From: Petrosia ficiformis
Taxonomy: Eukaryota > Porifera > Demospongiae > Haplosclerida > Petrosiidae
Length of the DNA stretch: 64,000 nt
NCBI GenBank assembly: GCA_947044365.1
Contig: OX345636.1
Coordinates: 22,787,466-22,851,465 of the forward strand
Reading direction: 5' to 3'
Part shown: positions 27,792-36,700 of the stretch, piece by piece
How the letters are laid out: the number at the start of each line of letters is the position of its first letter
Numbering within the stretch: position 1 is the first letter of the stretch
Notes under the pieces: generated by a model
Told to the model about the DNA's origin: nothing
The model's input: the letters and a program-made list of their open reading frames with translations, nothing else
Database searches by the model: none
Made by a program: the position numbers and the translations under genes

Positions 27792-30700
27792 CACCTGAGG
27801 CAATGGAAAAATGAAAAATGAGAGTTGCCTCAGGTGGGATTCGAACCCACGACACTCTGTACATGTACATGAACATTTATATAATTATACAATGTATATA
27901 TATTATATACATAGGAATGGCCTGTGGGCCATGAAGTTATCTACATGTTTACCTCATTGACATAATGAATTAGTTTATCCAAGTTCTTAAACCACATAAC
28001 AGCATTACCATAATTAAAATCTGCTCCCATTGTCATCATGATATTATTAGTGGAGTAATGTTTGGCCTGAATATGTACACGTGTGTATATGTTTGTGCAT
28101 GTGTGTGTGTGCCACAAGAAAATACTACTATAATAGGTTGTACATTGGGTAGTAAGTAGGACCACACAGATACGTTGTAGGTATTAGTATTGGACAACAT
28201 TAATTTTGTGATTATTGAGTGAAAGTGACATATGTGATTACTGCAATACTCATTGATACTGTCTATTTTAGCAAAAATAGGCTCATTTATTAAGAAAAGA
28301 TACTTGTAATTCTTGTTTTGAGAGCGTACACCTCAAGACTAAGAGTTATAATGTTTTTAACTGCATAATATTATAACTATTATTTAATTGTAATGACACG
28401 CTATTTTTCCATTGTGATAATATTGGCAGACCAAAATCACGCTATATGATTAATCCAAAGCAATAATATTGCAATATATATATATGAGACATGACATGTA
28501 GGTACACGCAGGTACACGCAGGTACATGTAGGTACTAGATATGTACAATATATGTCAATAAAACGTCACCATACAGTAACAGTAATCACCTTAGTTCTAT
28601 AGTCAGTATAGTATAGTAATTACTGTCTCACTACTGTGGTGTTCAATTGACAAGTATATCAGTTACTGTCAAAACTACTGTTGATAGTGTGGAAATGAAA
28701 CTACTAAGTGATTACTGTACTGTATGGTGAATGTTTATTGACTTGTACTGTAAGTAGGTATGTTGAATGTAGCATGCATATAAATAGATAAGTTAATACC
28801 ACAGACACACAATCGATTGATCACTATCAATAAATGCAAGAACATGTACATGTATACCGTATAGTCTGGTTTTTAAGCGCACCCTGGGTTACAAGCATAT
28901 GTATATTATTAAGCTCATACTTCACTACTGGTATTAAACATTGTCTATTAAGCACATGTGATTTTGCACATGCACAAATAACACGTTTGCTTTAAAACAC
29001 ATGGATTGTAATTAAAACAGAATTTATCATATACATTCCCTTTGAAACAACTATTATTTTATAACTGAGTTATTAGTGTTTTACAATAAAATTTTATTTC
29101 AAATAATAAAACAGTATTCAGTTAGGTAGACGTCAATAAATCCTGTAATTTATCAACTTTCCATAAAATGTGCAAGTACAAAGCACCTCGAGATAAACTC
29201 CATTCTTTCTTTTGCCTGTAATTTCACAAATGACTATCCCATTATGATTTAGAAAGTACCATGCTGTCCTTGATATACCTCGTGGAACATGACTAACTAT
29301 TTTACCGTCTTTCTTTATACAAACAGCATGTTTGTCGTGCAAATTTCCAACCTCGGTTACTACTGGTAATTCTTCTCCAACACTAGGTGTCCAAATACAT
29401 TTGTATACGTGATGTTCTCTAACTACGCTGTTAAGAACAAAAGAATGGCAGTCTTTCTCTACAGCTGTCATTGTCAACTACTGCATGTGGATGCTTCACC
29501 GTGACCACACCCACTATTAATAATTACTAGACAGAAATTACTCTTATAGGCGTATAGTTTACTCATAAGCGCATATTTCCTTACTATTGAGAGTTACAAG
29601 CGTGTGTGCTTTAAATCCAGACTTTACGGTATACATGTACATGTATAATATTCACTGCCTACCTGATCATTAACAGCTTTAATAAATGAATCAACCCTTG
29701 AATCCACATTGTAGTCAAACAGATTAGGATCATCCTAAAAAAAGACAATAATACAATAATACAATAATACATACATGCTGAAAGATTTGGTTTTCACTAG
29801 TCAGAACAATTTTATTCCAAAAGATTTATTTTGAAATAAAAATTACTGGACATCTTCATCAGTGGTTTCGAATGGTACACACAGTAAATAGCTACATCAT
29901 ACAGATATGCATATATCTGTATGATATATACATATAAGTACAATGTAGCTATTTACACTAGAACAAACACATGCACACTAAACAAACACATGTACACATG
30001 ATTAAAAAATGTGCACACGCACATATTTGGAAAAATACGCATGCACATATTGGTGATGGTTAGGATAGTAGCATGTACATGCATATAATGTACAATCCAT
30101 AGTTGCACTCATTCTACACATTCCTTAACTATAACCATGTACATGTATATCTGAGACTAATCTTGGCAAGATGGGGAAAGGTCCAGCTGTAATGTATGTA
30201 CTCCAAAAACATCGCAACATACAAAAAATATGCAAGAAAAATGATTTTGAGATATTCGTTTTTATATGTAAATTATATATGTATCTCATTGTTTGATAAA
30301 CTGCATGCCACCTTTGCAAGGCTAATAAAAGAGGTTTTTCAAGTATTTCCAGCAGATGTACATGTAGAAGGTTTGCTGCATGAAAATGATGCAAACTATT
30401 AAACTTGAACTAGATTAAAGATCTTCAAAATTAAATTAAATAAATTTAAATTATTTTTAATCATTTTTATAATTGAAAAGGAATTTTATTTCAGTTCATT
30501 TAGATATACATGTACATGTACATGTACACGTACATGTGTATATTAAAATTCCTTTACATTACCTTTAATATTAAACTGGAACTAAACTATATAAACTAAA
30601 CTAAAATTACTTCAACTCTTTGCTGGAAATAAACTAACAGTTTTGTAAAGTGAATTACAATTATGATAACAGGAGATGTCAGTTCATATTCCAGTGGATA

Positions 30701-33700
30701 ACAGAACTATACAAATATTGTACAGGCAGATCATACTAGAACTAATACTATACTAAAATTATGAAAACATGTGGCACTTATACTCTACTAAATTCTTACC
30801 CAGTATAACTAAGCTTCATAACCAGTACTACAACAACACTAGCTACTACATGTACAAGTAGATTGACATCGAAACTAAAGCATTTTTTTCCGTGCCATCC
30901 CTACATACATGTAGAGAGTACTCTCAGATACTAAAATTATGAAAACATGTGGCACTTATACTCTACTAAATTCTTACCCAGTAGAACTACATGTAAGCTT
31001 CAAATTAGAACAACACAAGCTACTACATGTAGATTGACATTCAAGCTAAAGTAATTAAGGCACTGCACAAAGACTGTATAGTAACACAGATTATACAAGT
31101 AGAGGGAAATGAGAAATGACATTAAACTATACACTATATTACATATAAAGTTATGACATCCTAATTTGGAGGTCATTGTGAAAGTGAACAGACTTTTAGT
31201 AGTACCTAAATTATATTAGGGACCCAACATCTATCTGAGAAGATAACGACGAGACAGTCGCATTGTTGGTCATTCCAAACTAAAGCTATGACAATTTTTC
31301 TGAGGACAAGGTGAACGTGAATGACCTTTAGTCACCCACCATACAGTATGGTACCAGAATAACTATTGACCCAATAGCTGTTCTGGTAACATACATGTAC
31401 TGTATAGTGACTTTCTAATGTCCACTATGCCTGCCACATGTGTAGCATGTAATCATAAATGAGAAAATCAGTCACTTGAAAATAATAAATTTCATGAGCT
31501 GCTGGAAATATTCACTACTTAGCCATTTTGTGAGATACCTACATGTATTGCTCCACCCAGATACAAAATGCTTCCTATACAAAATGGCTGAATAGATAAG
31601 GTTGGCATTTCATCAGAATTATTCCCAAATGACTGATTTTCTCATCCACACATACAGTACATGTATATGCATGTCAATAAAATGTCACCATACAGTAGCA
31701 GTAATTAATTTCTACTGTCAGTATAGTATTAATATAGTAATTACTGTCTCACTACTGTGGTAACAAGTACACCAATTACTGTCAAAACTACTGTTGAACT
31801 ACTGTAGTGTGGAAATGAAACTACTGAGTAATTACTGTACTGTATGGTGACTTTTTATTGACTTTTTATTGACATGTACATGTATAATCATATACTCACT
31901 TGAATAGGTGGATCACCACACTTAGCATCAAAACAAAACCCTTTTGGCGCTCCATATCCATTATAAAGAACACCAGTAAATATATCAGACGCTTCCTTCA
32001 AACTTTGACTTCCTCTCCATATCATTTCCATAGTACTCGTATTTAGTCTCAAGTGTTTATCAGCATAGTCAATACGACCAAAGAAAAATCCATCAAAACC
32101 CATCTTTAATAGTAATACATAAAACAAGTAATAACAATGTTATGTCAATAACAAACAAAGGTAATTATAATTGTAAATGCAGATGGATGGATGCTTGTAT
32201 GCATGTATATATAAATAGATGCATTGATAGCATGTACATTGTAGATAGACAGACAGACAGACAGATTGATAGAAGAACAGACAAAAGATACATGTATATA
32301 CATGTACACGTACATAAACAGATAGATAGATACATGTAATTAGATAAATAGATACAGTGTAGATAGATACATGTACATAGATAAATAGATTAATAGATAG
32401 ATGTATGTAGATATATGTAAATAGATAGATAAAATTATAGATAGATAAAATTATAGATAGATACATGTACATAGATAAATAGATTAATAGATAGATGTAT
32501 GTAGATATATGTAAATAGATAGATAAAATTATAGATAGATACATGTACAATGCAGATAAATAGATACATGTACATGTAGATAAATAGATACATGTACATG
32601 TAGATAAATAGATTAGCTCTTTTTGCATACAAAAGGCAACAAGATACATGTACATGTACATGTATATGGAGAATAAAATATCCCTATGATTGCCAATATC
32701 CATTAATCCTGGCTGACTTTCTCATGCCTGAAGCACAACAGCCTGCTATATTTATTATTTTGATTATCCACTCTATTTGCTTTTTAAAGAACATTAGGAA
32801 TATATTTCAAGTATACCACATAATACCAGCTATTACTACCAGTTTCTACATTAAATTACAGGCAGCTTTCTTAATTCCTACTGCTTCGTAGAGCTCAAGC
32901 AGGCATTCTATTACGCACCACGTGCAAGCCCAGTGATTGACTAAGCCCCACACCGTTTTTTAAATACGTAAACAACATATAGTATGTATGTGACACAAAT
33001 ATTATATAATCATACTTCAAACACTGTGGAAAGCAATCAGGGATCGCCCTGCAGATAACCATTTATTGTGTACTTAAATGAGTCACTACATTGTATTACA
33101 ATATTATTGTAATTACATGGAACATTTAGAAATGACCTCAGGAAGTACATACATGTAGTATCTGACCTGTGAGAAAAGACTAGCTTGTACAGCTGAATGA
33201 CCAAAAGGATCAATATGCCATCCGATGGTAGGACGTGCTTCTTTCCCAAATGTATTCTCAATAAATGTCAATCCAACTGTCATCTGATCAATAATGGCAT
33301 TATAGTGTGTGGATGCTTCATCATTCATACACCATCCACCATTTATAAACTCCAACTGACCATTTTTAACAAACTGCTTCACCTAATAAAGACAATGTAC
33401 ATGTACATCAACATGATTCAGTTTGACATGTAAGTAAACACTATAAGACTATTATGTTTGATTTTCCTATCCAGAAAACACAAGGATGAGATAATTATTA
33501 GACTAGTGAAATAAAAATAACAATTCATTGAAAACAAGCTAACTTTTTCCTTTAAGTCATCAGTTTGTTCATTCCACCATCGAATAAAGAAAGCCATTTC
33601 AACATAGATAAATTTACGATCTTTGTTTTTTCCAAGTTCATCCATTACAGTGTCCAATATATACTGAACAGCAGCATCTTGTATGTTCTTGTCAGCTATA

Positions 33701-36700
33701 AGTAATAACATGGGGTGGGATAACAAAATTAAATTATTGCAACCTTACAAGTGTTGTTTTGGTGTAGCTTACTATTTTGTGTTGGGATTTGATATATTTT
33801 TGATACAGATTGTAAATACTCTCATTTAATGCAAAAATAAACCAAAATTTTTTTTGTAGCAGTTACCCTTTAAGCCTTTAAGATAATCATAATAATACAT
33901 CACTTCATCTTGCGCAAAGCCATCTCATTGATAACTTTCCATGGGACATGTTGCTTACGTAGTTAAGGCATTCCGTCAGGCTCGGTCAATTAATTGGTGT
34001 GGTGCATAAACGAATGAATGCTTGAACTACAGGCCATAAGAAGTACAAAGCAGTAATTACATAGTGCTGATTGTTTAAATTACTTTTGGCCAAAAACAAT
34101 ATCTAACCACAGTAACCAGATCTTTGAATATCAGAAAATTATATTTAAATAGTACATGTACAACAGCTCAAATACTACACATATAATTATTACAGTTGAA
34201 ATACAATATCACAAATAGATCCAGCCTGTATTGCAAAATAGTGACATGCTATAAAATACAAATACATGTGTACATTTGTACCTTCTACACTGTCACCATT
34301 GTTTGAATTAAGGTAATGTTATCCTCAATACTAGAGTTTAGCGATCACTAACTAGTTAGTTAAACAAATAAGCCAGTTTGTAAAAAAAGTCGAAATATTT
34401 ACAATTATTATGCGACCTAATATTCAGAGAGAACTTGGCCAAACACTTGCTCACATTCCAACATTTGGCATAAGAAATTTAGTATCCAGGAAGAGCTATA
34501 TTTTGTTTGCTTCTTGTACATAAAATAGCTGAATAACAAGCATCAATTAAATGTAAGTGTCTGATCAAAATTATTTTGTGGGACAATGTCCTTTTTCGAA
34601 TATTCCAGATCTTTTGATAGGTTTTGTTAGTATGTGTGCCACTGGGAAGACACCTTGCGCTAATTAACAAACTTTTAACCCTTAGAGCACTGAGCTTGTT
34701 TTTCAAAATTCTTCCCATTTCCAACACTGGCGACTCTATTGCATATAATTTGGCCACCATTCACTTTCTTTACCCCAAATTTGGCTCCTTTTCCGACATG
34801 GAGTACTACTTCCACCAACTTGCTTACCGGGACTTGAAAGTCCCCAAGCGCATCGTAGGATCAAATCAAATGCAGTGCTCTCCCTCTTTTGACTGGAACT
34901 GGGGCTAACAAAATGACCCCACTGCATGTTGGCACCAGCTACACCCACGATTTCAGGTTTCACAGCAAGGAAAATGCCTCAGCTACCCACCAGAGGGCGT
35001 GGGCGGGGTCAAAAAATGCTAAATTCGTCAGCAGCGAGGGGGCTGCAACCCCTTCGAACCCCCGCATTAACGGGGGGACACCCCCCTTTAAAATTCCCCC
35101 CGTAGTCGTTATTTAGGCCAAAGGGCGGCCGAAAAAACATTAACTTTTTTAGCCACGTTCATCAGCTGGTGCTTGACGTCAATTACAAGCATTTGGACAG
35201 CTTCGTGTAGCCAGGAACAGACGCCGAACCACGTAGGGGTGTATATGTGACATCAGTGCTCTAAGGGTTAATGGATACGAAGTGAAATATTGGATTTGGA
35301 AAGAAACGTAGATACAATGTTCCAACCACACCTAAAAATGCTAACCACACTTCTCGAGACTGACCCAACCCACTGACATCATTTTATGGCTATGAATATC
35401 ATTAAAAAACATCCAGGTTAGTGAAAATACTAATGGTGATTTTTGAGCATTTGACAGGATTTAGTACACACCTACAAGGTAACAACCATGGCCACACACT
35501 TAAACCATGCCCTTTACCCCATGCACGACCTGTTGTTGCTGCTTAATGACTATGAATATCATTAACTCTGAGGAGGTATGCGAAATTTATAATTCTTTAA
35601 TTACAATGAAAAAGCCACACCCACCAGCTTGATACCACTTTTACGTTGCCCGTACGCATCTTTTTGCCTTCACACCACCATATGCCATCATTCTAAAGCA
35701 AAAAAAAATTTGAAAATAAAACATGCTTTAATGCTGTTAATGATAATATATAATCATGATTAACTGTGTGGCACCAAATAAGTTCTTTGGGTCAATGGTA
35801 CACCATATGAGCTTATCTGTCAGGTCACATAACTAATATCGTAATTATAATTGTTTCAACTTTATAGTTTTCCACAAAAAAAGGCTCATTTGTTCAAACA
35901 AATGGATAATTCATGACACATTTGCAGGATTTCACTAAAGTCTGTTCATATTCACAATGTCCTAAAAATTAGGATGTGATGACTTTATATGTAATATAGT
36001 GTATAGTTTAATGTCATAAGGTTAATACATGATTATATTGTAACTCAATAATGAAGCAATGGATTAAAATTTGACATACACAAAAAAGAACGAGAAGGAT
36101 AATAATATGAAAATGGTACAGGTAAAAAGATTTTTGGTCATTCCAAACTAAAGTTATGAACATTTTTCTAATGAAAAGGTGAATGTGAATGACCTTTAGT
36201 GATATTATTACATAATAAATTATATATATATATTATATATATATTATATATATCCCGATACGGCAAAACATCAAAGCAAACCACAGGTTTATGAATCAGA
36301 TATAGCACCCTGTGGTCAGATATAAAACCTGCCGTCGAAACAGACTACAAGAAAACAACGCTTACCTTCTCCAAAGTGTCGACAAAAAGGTAGGAGAAGC
36401 ATCAGACATCAACAAAGGTTTTGTTTTTCGTGAAATATATTAATTATAACACGCCTACTCGTGCTATATGAGATTTATAATCACCTCGCCCTCGGGCCTA
36501 CAGCCCTCGTGCTCGGTGATTATAAATCTCATATAGACTCGTAGGGTGTTATAACGTATACATATATAATTATATATATATATATAATTATATATATATA
36601 ATATTTATTATAATTATATATATATAATTATATAGTACATAATGTTTAATTATAATATATTATACATATATATATATATATATATATAAATATATAAATA

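Noticed and set aside
32140..32703. 187-codon minus ORF rich in Tyr, Ile, Leu and Ser
   Set aside because: Translation of AGAT-type tetranucleotide repeats; no domain.
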